Source of the DNA: an uncultured Collinsella sp. | GTDB taxonomy: Bacteria > Actinomycetota > Coriobacteriia > Coriobacteriales > Coriobacteriaceae | DNA length: 51,554 nucleotides | NCBI GenBank assembly: GCA_959606065.1 | Contig: CAUHHV010000015.1 | Span: 1 to 51,554, forward strand | Reading direction: 5' to 3' | In this document: positions 24,016 to 31,733 of the stretch, one piece after another | Layout: every line of letters begins with the position of its first letter | Numbering within the stretch: the first letter of the stretch is position 1 | Notes under the pieces: generated by a model | Database searches by the model: none | What the model was told of the DNA's origin: nothing | What the model saw: the letters and a program-made list of their open reading frames with translations, nothing else | Made by a program: the position numbers and the translations under genes

Positions 24016-25203
24016 GTGCAATACCGCGTTGACCCCAAAAGTGGTAACCGAATATCTGCTCTGGGTCTGGGCTGCATGAGATTTCCCGGTGCGCCGGGAC
24101 ACCCCGATGCGAAGACGGCCGATGCCATCATTTCCCGTGCGGTGGAACAGGGGATTAATTATCTGGATACTGCGTATCTTTATCCCGGTAACGAGGTGTG
24201 CGTGGGCGCCTCACTTGAGCGCTTGGGGCTGCGTGACCGGGTGTTGCTGGCGACTAAGTTGCCGCACGCTTCGTGCAAATGTGCGGAGGATTTCGACCGC
24301 TTTTTTGACGAGCAGCTGCACCGTTTGCGGACCGACCATATCGACTACTACCTTATGCACAACATCACCTCGCCCGCCCAGTGGGAGCGCGTGGTGGCGT
24401 TGGGCATCGAGGACTGGATTGCGCACCAAAAGGCTGCGGGGCGTATTCGCCAGATGGGTTTTTCGTATCACGGCAGTGCGGCGGACTTCCTCACGATGCT
24501 TGACGCGTATGACTGGGATTTTTGCCAGATCCAGTACAACTACGCTGGAGAGCGCTACCAAGCGGGAACGGCGGGACTTATAGCAGCCGCCGAGTGCGGG
24601 CTCGCGGTGTTTGTGATGGAGCCGCTTTTGGGCGGACGCCTGGCGGGCAAGCTGCCTCCGCGGGCCCGCGCCGTGCTCGATGACGTACGCGATCCGTACC
24701 TGAAGACGCCGGCTGCTTGGGGCCTTTCGTGGGTGTGGAACCATCCTCAGGTCACGATGCTGCTTTCGGGCATGACCGATACCGCGCAGGTGGACGAGAA
24801 CGCGGCATTGGCGGATCGCGCACTGCCGAATTCGATGACGACAGAGCAGCTCGATACCATCGCGCGTGTGCTGGGAGAGTTTGAGAAATCGAATCGCGTG
24901 CCCTGTACGGGCTGCGGCTACTGCATGCCGTGTCCCAAAGGCATCAATATCCCTGGGTGTTTCGCCGCCTACAACGCAAGCTATGCGCACAGCTGGTTTA
25001 CGGGCCTGTCGCAGTATTTTACGGCGAGCGCGGTGCGGACGAGTGAGCCCAAGTTGGTGAGCAATTGCGTCAAATGCGGCAAATGCGCACGTCACTGCCC
25101 GCAGCACATCGATATTCCTGAGCGTCTCGACGATGTGCGCCGACGTTTCCAGCCTGGCCTCGTAACGGCCGCGCTTAAAGCCTTTTGCAAAACGCGTTCC
25201 TGA
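24016..25203 (+). CDS. aldo/keto reductase with C-terminal 2[4Fe-4S] domain
   Basis: A 395-residue protein: an aldo/keto-reductase TIM barrel (about 1-285, with DTAYLYPGNE holding the conserved Asp/Tyr) fused to a ferredoxin-like tail. The tail has CTGCGYCMPCPKG and CVKCGKCARHCPQ, binding two [4Fe-4S] clusters. This architecture is widespread in anaerobes and probably couples Fe-S electron transfer to carbonyl or radical chemistry; the substrate is unknown. GTG 24016 is preferred over ATG 23998 because AAAGGAGGGG is ideally spaced before it. Confidence 0.9.
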   Translation: MQYRVDPKSGNRISALGLGCMRFPGAPGHPDAKTADAIISRAVEQGINYLDTAYLYPGNEVCVGASLERLGLRDRVLLATKLPHASCKCAEDFDRFFDEQLHRLRTDHIDYYLMHNITSPAQWERVVALGIEDWIAHQKAAGRIRQMGFSYHGSAADFLTMLDAYDWDFCQIQYNYAGERYQAGTAGLIAAAECGLAVFVMEPLLGGRLAGKLPPRARAVLDDVRDPYLKTPAAWGLSWVWNHPQVTMLLSGMTDTAQVDENAALADRALPNSMTTEQLDTIARVLGEFEKSNRVPCTGCGYCMPCPKGINIPGCFAAYNASYAHSWFTGLSQYFTASAVRTSEPKLVSNCVKCGKCARHCPQHIDIPERLDDVRRRFQPGLVTAALKAFCKTRS

Positions 25204-25216
25204 TGCCCCTTTTATA

Positions 25217-25283
25217 AGTTGCGGTGGAATAGTTCCTGTTTGCGGCAGAATAGGGCATCGACAGGAACTATTCCACCGCAACT
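25217..25283. repeat. 67-bp perfect inverted repeat, 23-bp arms
   Basis: Arms 25217-25239 and 25261-25283 are exact complements around a 21-nt loop. The loop itself contains TGCGGCAGAATAG, a near-copy of TGCGGTGGAATAG in the left arm. It separates the aldo/keto reductase from nfo and ends 19 bp before the nfo ATG. Confidence 0.95.
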
Positions 25284-25301
25284 GATGAGGGGGAGCTGGA
25301 G

Positions 25302-26168
25302 ATGCTGACGATTGGGTGTCATCTTTCGACGACGAAGGGCTATCGGGCGATGGGGGAGACGGCGCTATCCATTGGCGCCAACACCTTTGCATTCTTCACG
25401 CGCAACCCGCGCGGCGGCAAGGCGAAAGATCTTGACATGGATGACGTGGCGGCCCTGCGCGAGCTTATGGAGAAAAACGACTTTGGCCCGCTTGTGGCTC
25501 ATGCCCCCTATACCTACAACCCCTGTTCTGCCAAAGAGCGGGCACGCGAGTTTGCCTTGGAGGCAATGGCCGAGGACTTGCAGCGTCTGGAAGCGCTGCC
25601 CGGCAACTACTACAACTTCCACCCCGGCGCGCATGTGGGGCAGGGGACTGATGCCGGCATTCAGATGATCGTCGACACCTTGTGTCAGGTGATGTTTGAG
25701 GGGCAGCAGACGACGGTGCTGCTCGAGACCATGGCGGGAAAAGGTACCGAGGTGGGCCGTAGCTTTGAAGAGCTGGCGCGCATTATCGAGGGTGCTGCCG
25801 CCAGGCGTCCAGAGCTATCGGACAAGCTGGGCGTGTGTCTGGACACCTGCCATGTGAGCGATGCCGGCTACGACATCATCCATGATCTGGACGGCGTACT
25901 CGACGAGTTCGACCGCGTGGTGGGTATCGACCGCTTGCGTGCCGTACACATCAACGATTCGAAGAACCCCAGTGGTGCCCATAAAGATCGTCACGAGTGC
26001 ATCGGCAAGGGCTACCTTGGCAGCGAGGAGTTTGGCGGCGGTATGCAGGTTATGCAGAATATTGTATCGAATGGCCGCTTGCGCGCATTGCCATTCATTT
26101 TGGAGACACCGAACGAACTTGCAGGTTATGCGGCTGAAATCAAACTGTTAAGGTCATTGCAGCAGTAA
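25302..26168 (+). CDS. nfo: deoxyribonuclease IV (AP endonuclease)
   Basis: A 288-residue endonuclease IV that cuts 5' of abasic sites in base-excision repair. The zinc-site motifs are visible: VAHAPY, NFHPGAHVG, LLETMAGKG, CLDTCH, HINDSKNPSGAHKDRH and a final Glu in FILETP. The ATG has GGGGGAGC upstream. Confidence 0.95.
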   Translation: MLTIGCHLSTTKGYRAMGETALSIGANTFAFFTRNPRGGKAKDLDMDDVAALRELMEKNDFGPLVAHAPYTYNPCSAKERAREFALEAMAEDLQRLEALPGNYYNFHPGAHVGQGTDAGIQMIVDTLCQVMFEGQQTTVLLETMAGKGTEVGRSFEELARIIEGAAARRPELSDKLGVCLDTCHVSDAGYDIIHDLDGVLDEFDRVVGIDRLRAVHINDSKNPSGAHKDRHECIGKGYLGSEEFGGGMQVMQNIVSNGRLRALPFILETPNELAGYAAEIKLLRSLQQ

Positions 26169-26229
26169 TGACTGTCATAAAGTGGAGTGTTCCATTCACG
26201 TTATGGGTTTGTTTCAATCAGTTTTCTAA

Positions 26230-26258
26230 TTGCGGATTCTTCCAAACGGGCGCATAAT
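26230..26258 (+). promoter_or_regulatory. promoter of the amino-acid ABC transporter operon
   Basis: -35 TTGCGG (26230-26235), 17-nt spacer, -10 CATAAT (26253-26258), 58 bp before the first gene. Confidence 0.55.
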
Positions 26259-26315
26259 ATCCAACAGTTTTTGCAGACCTCTGAATCAAACGGGGTCACC
26301 GGAAGGAGACTGATT

Positions 26316-27176
26316 ATGAAGCTGAAGAAGCTTGGCGCATTTGCCGCCACGGGCGCCATGGCACTCGCCCTCGCACTGACGGGCTGCGGCTCGTCCAACG
26401 TCACCTCTGGTTCCGATGCCGGTTCCAGCAGCTCTGACGACGCGAAGGTCGAGAAGGTCGATGGCTCCAAGGAGTACGCGCTCGTCAAGGACGGTACGCT
26501 GACCGTCGGCACCTCTGCCGAGTACGCTCCGTTTGAGTACAAGGACGACAACGGCGACTACCAGGGCTTTGACCTTGAGCTCATCAAGGCTATCGGTGAC
26601 AAGCTGGGTCTGGATGTCGAGTACGTCAACAACGACTTCGACACGCTCGTCCCCGGCGTTGCTTCGGGCGCCAAGTATGACGTTTCCATCGCGGCTATCA
26701 CCGACACGCCCGAGCGTGAGAAGGAAGTCGCTTTCTCCGATTCCTACTACATGGACGATCAGGCTATCGTGACCAAGGTCGATAACACCGACATCACGGC
26801 CGACAACTACAGCGAGAAGCTCAACAACGCCGACGCTACCATCATCGTCCAGTCTGGATCGACCGCCGAGGCCTTTGCCCAGGAGAACTTCCCCAAGGCC
26901 AAGATCGTCCCCTACAAGGACGCCACCGAGTGCTTCAGCGCCCTGCAGTCCGATAAGGGCGATGCCGTAGTCACCAACCGCTCCGTTGCCAGCCAGCTGA
27001 CCGCCGAGCAGTTCAACACCTGCCAGACCATCAAGCAGGTCAGCACCGGCGAGGAGTACGCCATCGCCATCAACCAGGGCAACACCAAGCTCAAGGACGA
27101 CATCAACCAGGCCATCAAGGACCTGACCGACGACGGTACCGTTGACGCCCTCATGGCTAAGTACAACATCAAGTAA
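26316..27176 (+). CDS. amino-acid ABC transporter substrate-binding lipoprotein
   Basis: A 286-residue polar-amino-acid binding protein (SBP family 3). A lipoprotein signal peptide ends in LTGC with lipidated Cys24, followed by a Ser-rich tether. The binding domain begins GTLTVGTSAEYAPFEY and contains GFDLELIKAIGDKLG, typical of Arg/Gln/His-binding proteins; the ligand is not determined. GGAAGGAG precedes the ATG. It is followed by its permease and ATPase genes. Confidence 0.94.
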   Translation: MKLKKLGAFAATGAMALALALTGCGSSNVTSGSDAGSSSSDDAKVEKVDGSKEYALVKDGTLTVGTSAEYAPFEYKDDNGDYQGFDLELIKAIGDKLGLDVEYVNNDFDTLVPGVASGAKYDVSIAAITDTPEREKEVAFSDSYYMDDQAIVTKVDNTDITADNYSEKLNNADATIIVQSGSTAEAFAQENFPKAKIVPYKDATECFSALQSDKGDAVVTNRSVASQLTAEQFNTCQTIKQVSTGEEYAIAINQGNTKLKDDINQAIKDLTDDGTVDALMAKYNIK

Positions 27177-27198
27177 AATAGTCACTTGATTGCGCGCG

Positions 27199-27237
27199 GG
27201 CCCTTTCCGTTTTGCGGAGAGGGCCTTTGCGCTTTTC
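27199..27237 (+). terminator. hairpin between binding protein and permease
   Basis: GGCCCTTTCCG pairs with CGGAGAGGGCC, followed by a T-rich stretch. A partial terminator here would give the usual excess of binding protein over permease. Confidence 0.65.
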
Positions 27238-27293
27238 TTGACGGAGAGCGTTTCCGTCTCGTTTTGCCGGCAACTTCTACGATAGGAGCCACC

Positions 27294-28655
27294 TTGTCTC
27301 GACTGAACAAAGGAGCCGCGGAGCAGCGTTTTCCACTGCCCGCCTTGCTCAAAAAGCTAGCCTGCGTCATGGCCGTGGCGCTCGCGCTGGTGTGCGCGGG
27401 GGCATATGCGCCCACGACCGCCCAGGCGCTTGAGACCGCAAAGATCACCGCCCGACCCAACACCGGTTCGGGCAGCGCTGTGGTCGGCGGCACCGAGACG
27501 CGAATTACCTGGGAAGTTCAGGCCGATGCCGACGAGGAGCTGAGCGGTCTTTCGCTGACGTTTGTCGACGGCACGACGTTTGGTGCCGATGACACGCGAT
27601 TGACGATGCTCTCGGGCGATGACCTCATGGACCGTACGCCCATGAAGCCTACGTGCAAGGTCGACGGCCAGACGCTCAAGATCGATTTTGGTGAGACGGC
27701 GCCCGCCGGCGGTTATTTCCGTGTCGAGGTCTACGGCGTGACCTTCCCCGTCGAGGGCGGCGACGAGGCCTTTAGCGGCACCTACACTTTGGCCGATGGT
27801 TCGACCAAGAAGATCTCCAAGATTCCGTCGGTGGAGATCAAGGGCGTGACGGCATTCGATAACTTCCTGGCCGACCTTAAGGAGCAGCCGTGGGTCGAGG
27901 CATGGAATTCCAACATGTTCCTGCGCCTGTTCCTGAACCCGGTCATTTTGGTCCAGAGCCTGCCGATCGTCTTCAAAGGCTTCCTCATGTCGCTCTCGAT
28001 CGTGCTCGTGGCGTTTCCGCTGGCAATTCCCTTTGGTTTCGCCCTGTCGCTCATGCGCATCTCCAAGTCGCGCATCCTGCGTTGCCTTGCCGGTATCTAT
28101 GTGAATATCATTCGCGGTACGCCGGCGTTCCTGCAGATCTACATCGCGTTCTTTGGCCTGCCGCTGGCCGGCGTCAAGGTTGACGACTATGTGCTGGGCG
28201 TCATCGTCATGGCCATGAACTCGTCCGCCTACCTGTGCGAGATCTTCCGTGCCGGTATTCAGTCGATCCCCAAGGGCCAGAACGAGGCTGCGCGCTCGCT
28301 GGGCATGAACGCCTTCCAGACACTGCTCTACGTTATGATTCCGCAGACGTTCCGCAATGTCCTGCCAACGTTGACCAGTGAGTTCATCCTGCTTTACAAG
28401 GATACGTCGCTGCTCGCGGCCGTGGGCGTGGTCGAGATCGTCATGAACGCCCGCACCATCGTGGCCACGACGGGCTCTATTACACCGTACGTGGTTGCCG
28501 CCCTGTTCTATCTGGTCATCACCCTGCCGCTCGCTCGCTTGGTGAGCGGCCTTGAGGCGAGGCTTTTGGGCACGGCCGAAACTAAGAAGAAGCGTCCCGC
28601 CAAGAGCGCCGGACAGGTCGTCGCGACGCCCGCCGATCACATCGCCGGTCTGTAA
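27294..28655 (+). CDS. amino-acid ABC permease with N-terminal extracytoplasmic domain
   Basis: A 453-residue protein, about twice the usual permease length. Residues 15-45 form a signal-peptide-like segment (LACVMAVALALVCAG...TAQA). Residues about 46-190 form a soluble, beta-rich, probably Ig-like domain without cysteines. Residues 200-435 are a HisM/GlnP-type BPD transmembrane domain with the EAA-loop motif EAARSLGMNAFQTL. The TTG at 27294 is chosen for its AGGAG site; the frame runs further back without one. The extra domain might contact the substrate-binding lipoprotein. Confidence 0.85.
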   Translation: MSRLNKGAAEQRFPLPALLKKLACVMAVALALVCAGAYAPTTAQALETAKITARPNTGSGSAVVGGTETRITWEVQADADEELSGLSLTFVDGTTFGADDTRLTMLSGDDLMDRTPMKPTCKVDGQTLKIDFGETAPAGGYFRVEVYGVTFPVEGGDEAFSGTYTLADGSTKKISKIPSVEIKGVTAFDNFLADLKEQPWVEAWNSNMFLRLFLNPVILVQSLPIVFKGFLMSLSIVLVAFPLAIPFGFALSLMRISKSRILRCLAGIYVNIIRGTPAFLQIYIAFFGLPLAGVKVDDYVLGVIVMAMNSSAYLCEIFRAGIQSIPKGQNEAARSLGMNAFQTLLYVMIPQTFRNVLPTLTSEFILLYKDTSLLAAVGVVEIVMNARTIVATTGSITPYVVAALFYLVITLPLARLVSGLEARLLGTAETKKKRPAKSAGQVVATPADHIAGL

Positions 28656-28667
28656 GGAGGTCCTATC

Positions 28668-29420
28668 ATGAGCGAAACCAATAACTCGAACGAGGTTGTC
28701 GTCAGCATCAAGAACCTCCAGAAGGCCTTTGGCGATAACGTGGTCCTGCGCGATATCGATCTGGATGTGCACAAGGGCGAGGTCGTCGTAGTCCTGGGTC
28801 CTTCGGGCTCGGGCAAGTCGACGATGCTTCGCTGCATCAATCGCCTGGAGCATCCCACGAGCGGCTCGATCGTCGTTGAGGGCGTGGACGTTTGCGCCAA
28901 GGGCGTCGACCTTAACAAGGTACGTACGCATCTGGGTATGGTGTTCCAGCAGTTCAATTTGTTCCCGCACCTGTCAGTCAAAAAGAACGTCATGCTCGCA
29001 CAGCAAAAGGTACTCAAGCGCAGCAAGGAAGAGGCCGAGAAGATTGCCGTCGAGGAGCTGACCAAGGTCGGTCTTGCCGAGCGCATCGACTTTATGCCGA
29101 GCCAGCTCTCGGGCGGTCAGCAGCAGCGCGTGGCGATCGCCCGCGCCCTGTCGATGAACCCGCACGTCATGCTCTTTGACGAGGCCACGTCGGCGCTCGA
29201 CCCCGAGCTTGTTCGCGACGTCCTGGGCGTCATGCGCGACCTGGCACGTGATGGCATGACTATGATCGTGGTGACGCACGAGATGGGCTTTGCCCGCGAC
29301 GTCGCCGACCGCGTCGTCTTTATGGACGGTGGCGTTATCGTGGAAGAGGGTACGCCGAGCGAGGTCTTCGACCACCCCAAGAGCGAGCGCACCAAGGCGT
29401 TCTTGGGCAATATCTCGTAG
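28668..29420 (+). CDS. amino-acid ABC transporter ATP-binding protein
   Basis: A 250-residue GlnQ/ArtP-type ATPase. Walker A GPSGSGKST (K50), Q-loop MVFQQFNLF, signature LSGGQQQR near 147, Walker B VMLFDEATSALD and the H-loop VVTHEMGFARD are intact. It starts 12 bp after the permease with AAGGAGG upstream and completes the three-gene importer. Confidence 0.96.
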   Translation: MSETNNSNEVVVSIKNLQKAFGDNVVLRDIDLDVHKGEVVVVLGPSGSGKSTMLRCINRLEHPTSGSIVVEGVDVCAKGVDLNKVRTHLGMVFQQFNLFPHLSVKKNVMLAQQKVLKRSKEEAEKIAVEELTKVGLAERIDFMPSQLSGGQQQRVAIARALSMNPHVMLFDEATSALDPELVRDVLGVMRDLARDGMTMIVVTHEMGFARDVADRVVFMDGGVIVEEGTPSEVFDHPKSERTKAFLGNIS

Positions 29421-29448
29421 CGGCGCGTCGAAATTGTCGATATAACAA

Positions 29449-29481
29449 ACGGGGATCGGATAGTATCCGGCCCCCGTTTTT
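29449..29481 (+). terminator. terminator of the ABC transporter operon
   Basis: AACGGGG/CCCCGTT outer stem with an inner GGATA/TATCC pairing, followed by TTTTTG. Confidence 0.8.
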
Positions 29482-29552
29482 GTTTGGGCATGAGCGACTG
29501 TTGTTGTGCGGTGCTCGGCTGTTAGTTGCCTTGCGACTTTCTGGCGGCTTCG

Positions 29553-29972
29553 TTAGGCCAGCTCCGCTCCCAGGGCCTTGCAGGCCGCCTCGCCCTCATC
29601 GTCGGGCGCATCGTAGCAGATGGTGGAGTCCACGACGTTGACGCCGGCCTCGTCGGCGTCGGCTTTCCAGTTATCCATCCACTCGCCCTCGGCCCACGAA
29701 TAGGAGCCAAAGAGGACGACCTTCTTGTCGCCGAGGACTTCCTTGACCTCATCCCACATCGGCTGGAACTCGTCGTACTCGAGCTCCTCGGACCCCATGG
29801 CGGGGCAGCCGAAGGCGAAGGCGTCATAGTTGGTGACCTTGTCGGCAGAGAAGTCGGCGCAGGAGATGACCTCAGCCTCGGCACCCGCGGACGTGGCGCC
29901 TTCGGAGACGAGGTTTGCCATGGCCTCGGTGTTGCCCGTGCCGCTCCAGTAGACGACGGCGATCTTGCTCAT
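29553..29972 (-). CDS. short-chain flavodoxin
   Basis: A 139-residue FMN electron carrier. The phosphate-binding loop is SGTGNTE at residues 10-16, and the aromatic/acidic loop YSWAEGEW is also present. It is normal length for short-chain flavodoxins, which replace ferredoxin when iron is scarce. It lies 46 bp downstream of a DUF3793 gene in the same direction, so the two are probably co-transcribed from the promoter near 30765. Confidence 0.93.
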   Translation of the reverse strand: MSKIAVVYWSGTGNTEAMANLVSEGATSAGAEAEVISCADFSADKVTNYDAFAFGCPAMGSEELEYDEFQPMWDEVKEVLGDKKVVLFGSYSWAEGEWMDNWKADADEAGVNVVDSTICYDAPDDEGEAACKALGAELA

Positions 29973-30018
29973 GTTGAGTCCTTTCAGTTGTGCGGCAGGT
30001 TGCCGCGGCTTCTATGTT

Positions 30019-30723
30019 CTATCGGGTTGCCTGGGCAAGTTGCGCCAAGCTGCAGCCCTGCTGATAGACAAAGGTGAGGTATTGAGTGCAAGCGCGGTAG
30101 GCGTCAAACATCGCAAGCGCTTGCTCGACATTCGTGTAGACCTTCCAGGCCCCAAAGACCTTGTAGTTCTCGCCGCGCTGGACGATAAACTCGTGCACGT
30201 CGTCGTAGGGATATCCAAGGAAGTAGCCTATTTCGTGCGGAAACTCGCAGGTGCAGTCGTTGCTGCAGCTAGCTTGCTGGGGTAGTGCGCATCGAGTCTG
30301 GCTACAAGCGCATTCCGCGACGTTATTGCTCGCGAGCGTGATGCGTGATGCCAAATGCACAAGGCATGTCGAAAGGTCTCTCGTGTCGTAGCCTTCCGAG
30401 GCGAGCGCTGTTTGGGCGCGAGGGTCTGCGAAATAGGTGGCGAGGCTTTTGGCTCGGTACACGTACACGAGTGCTCCGCAGGGCCGCCAGACCAAAACAC
30501 TCAGGTGGATGCCGAGCGGGTCAAGCTCGCGATTGCACTGGGCGATAACGTTGAGCAGGCGTGCTCGACGTTCTGCGATGGTTTCGGTTGTGGTCGAGCC
30601 GTTCCCGTGGGCGTAGGTGCCTGGATAGGTAAAGAGCGATGCCGGCTTGATGCCCGCGAGCGTGGGAGAGCAGTTGCGCACGACCGCTGCCTGAAACGTT
30701 GGGATATCTATGGTTCGAGTCAC
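30019..30723 (-). CDS. DUF3793 family protein
   Basis: A 234-residue soluble protein of unknown function. The C-terminal block CEFPHEIGYFLGYPYDDV, then GAWKVY, is the hallmark of DUF3793, a family frequent in gut anaerobes and often found beside flavodoxin genes. Several cysteines occur in the middle (CACSQTRC, CSNDC) and could bind metal. It starts at a GTG with AAGGAG 4 nt upstream. An iron-type operator candidate overlaps its predicted transcription start. Confidence 0.82.
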   Translation of the reverse strand: MTRTIDIPTFQAAVVRNCSPTLAGIKPASLFTYPGTYAHGNGSTTTETIAERRARLLNVIAQCNRELDPLGIHLSVLVWRPCGALVYVYRAKSLATYFADPRAQTALASEGYDTRDLSTCLVHLASRITLASNNVAECACSQTRCALPQQASCSNDCTCEFPHEIGYFLGYPYDDVHEFIVQRGENYKVFGAWKVYTNVEQALAMFDAYRACTQYLTFVYQQGCSLAQLAQATR

Positions 30724-30744
30724 GGCGCTCCTTACGGATCTAAA

Positions 30745-30789
30745 CTGTTAGCCTAGGAAAACTTATACACGAAAGTAAGCCATGGTCAA
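30745..30789 (-). promoter_or_regulatory. DUF3793/flavodoxin promoter with DtxR/IdeR-like site
   Basis: On the minus strand: -35 TTGACC (30784-30789), 16-nt spacer, -10 TATAAG (30762-30767). Directly downstream, CCTAGGCTAACAG (30745-30757) shares the TAGGCTAAC core of DtxR/IdeR boxes. An iron-dependent repressor there would fit flavodoxin expression under iron limitation. Only one half-site matches well. Confidence 0.45.
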
Positions 30790-30853
30790 CAAAAAAGTTT
30801 GAAGAGGGAAACTAATTGACCGAACAGACATGATTTTGGGTTAAGATGGGGAC

Positions 30854-30866
30854 ACCCCATGGGGGT
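30854..30866. promoter_or_regulatory. CsoR-like copper operator candidate
   Basis: ACCCCATGGGGGT is a C-tract/G-tract palindrome like those bound by CsoR-type copper sensors. It lies 31 bp upstream of the HMA-domain gene start, between the promoter region and the ribosome site. No csoR gene is in the window. Confidence 0.45.
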
Positions 30867-30897
30867 ATCTAGATAGTGCTACTTGAAAGGGGAGCGC

Positions 30898-31281
30898 ATG
30901 AGTGACTTGCTCAACCCTGCGAATCTCATCGTGCTGGCCGTCATTGCCGTCGGCATGTTTTTTGGACTGCGTCGCATTGCCGCTTCGACACACGGGAAGA
31001 GTTGCTGCAGCGATGGTACGAGCGGCAAGAAGGCCAAAAAGGTTGTTGTGGTGGATACCGATGCGTCACACTATCCCTATAGCGATGAGCTGCTCATCGG
31101 CGGCATGAGCTGTGACGGCTGCGCTCAGAACGTAGCCAATGCCCTCAATGCGCTGGATGGCGTGTGGGCAACGGTGACGTATGCGGACCACACGGCACGC
31201 GTGCGCTCTAAGCAGCCGGTTGATCGTGGTGTCCTCGAGACGGCCGTGAAAGATGCGGGCTACTACGTCATGACGCTGTAA
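30898..31281 (+). CDS. membrane-anchored heavy-metal-associated (HMA) protein
   Basis: A 127-residue protein with one N-terminal membrane helix (residues 8-28), a CC pair near 38-39, a linker and a C-terminal CopZ-like HMA domain with GMSCDGC. HMA domains carry Cu(I) or similar ions. The membrane anchor is unusual for a free chaperone and suggests delivery to or from a membrane ATPase, but none is adjacent. ATG 30898 has AAAGGGGA upstream. Confidence 0.85.
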   Translation: MSDLLNPANLIVLAVIAVGMFFGLRRIAASTHGKSCCSDGTSGKKAKKVVVVDTDASHYPYSDELLIGGMSCDGCAQNVANALNALDGVWATVTYADHTARVRSKQPVDRGVLETAVKDAGYYVMTL

Positions 31282-31307
31282 GCGCCGCCCTGGATGCGCT
31301 TCCTTGG

Positions 31308-31733
31308 CTAGGCTCGTCCGCGCAGTTCGATGTCTTGGATGTCGTCGAAGTTGATGGCGATGTCTCGGAGCTTGAGGAGCTTGAAGGCGGGGAGCGCCTC
31401 GTCGAGGATGCCGGTGCGGCTGCGATAGCCGTATGTATCGTAATAGTTGACACGAACCAAGTCGCCACGTTTGAGACCCTCGAGCTTTTTAGAAAGTACG
31501 AGGGCTTTTTCTTCCGTGAGCTCACGTTTTGGCTCGACGGTGATTTCCTGCTTGCGCACGAGTTCGTAGTATCCCGTGAGGGCGGCAAAGGGCATAAACT
31601 GTGCGGCGCGGTTGGCGCGCACGGCACCGTTGGCAGTGAGCTTGGGGTCGGCGGCGCGGCGTCTGCCCTCGGGGTCCGCCAGGCGCTCGAAGGCGGTCGG
31701 CGGGCGCACGGGCTGCTGCTTGGGTTTAGGCAC
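31308..31733 (-). CDS. YolD-like protein paired with the Y-family polymerase
   Basis: A 141-residue protein whose C-terminal two thirds (FMPFAALTGYYE, GDLVRVNYYDTYGYR) resemble the YolD-like family that accompanies UmuC-type polymerases in Gram-positive bacteria. The GTG at 31733 is the likely start because GGAGG lies 5 nt upstream; this overlaps the polymerase stop by 8 bp, indicating translational coupling. It may act as a polymerase cofactor, as proposed for YolD. Confidence 0.78.
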   Translation of the reverse strand: MPKPKQQPVRPPTAFERLADPEGRRRAADPKLTANGAVRANRAAQFMPFAALTGYYELVRKQEITVEPKRELTEEKALVLSKKLEGLKRGDLVRVNYYDTYGYRSRTGILDEALPAFKLLKLRDIAINFDDIQDIELRGRA

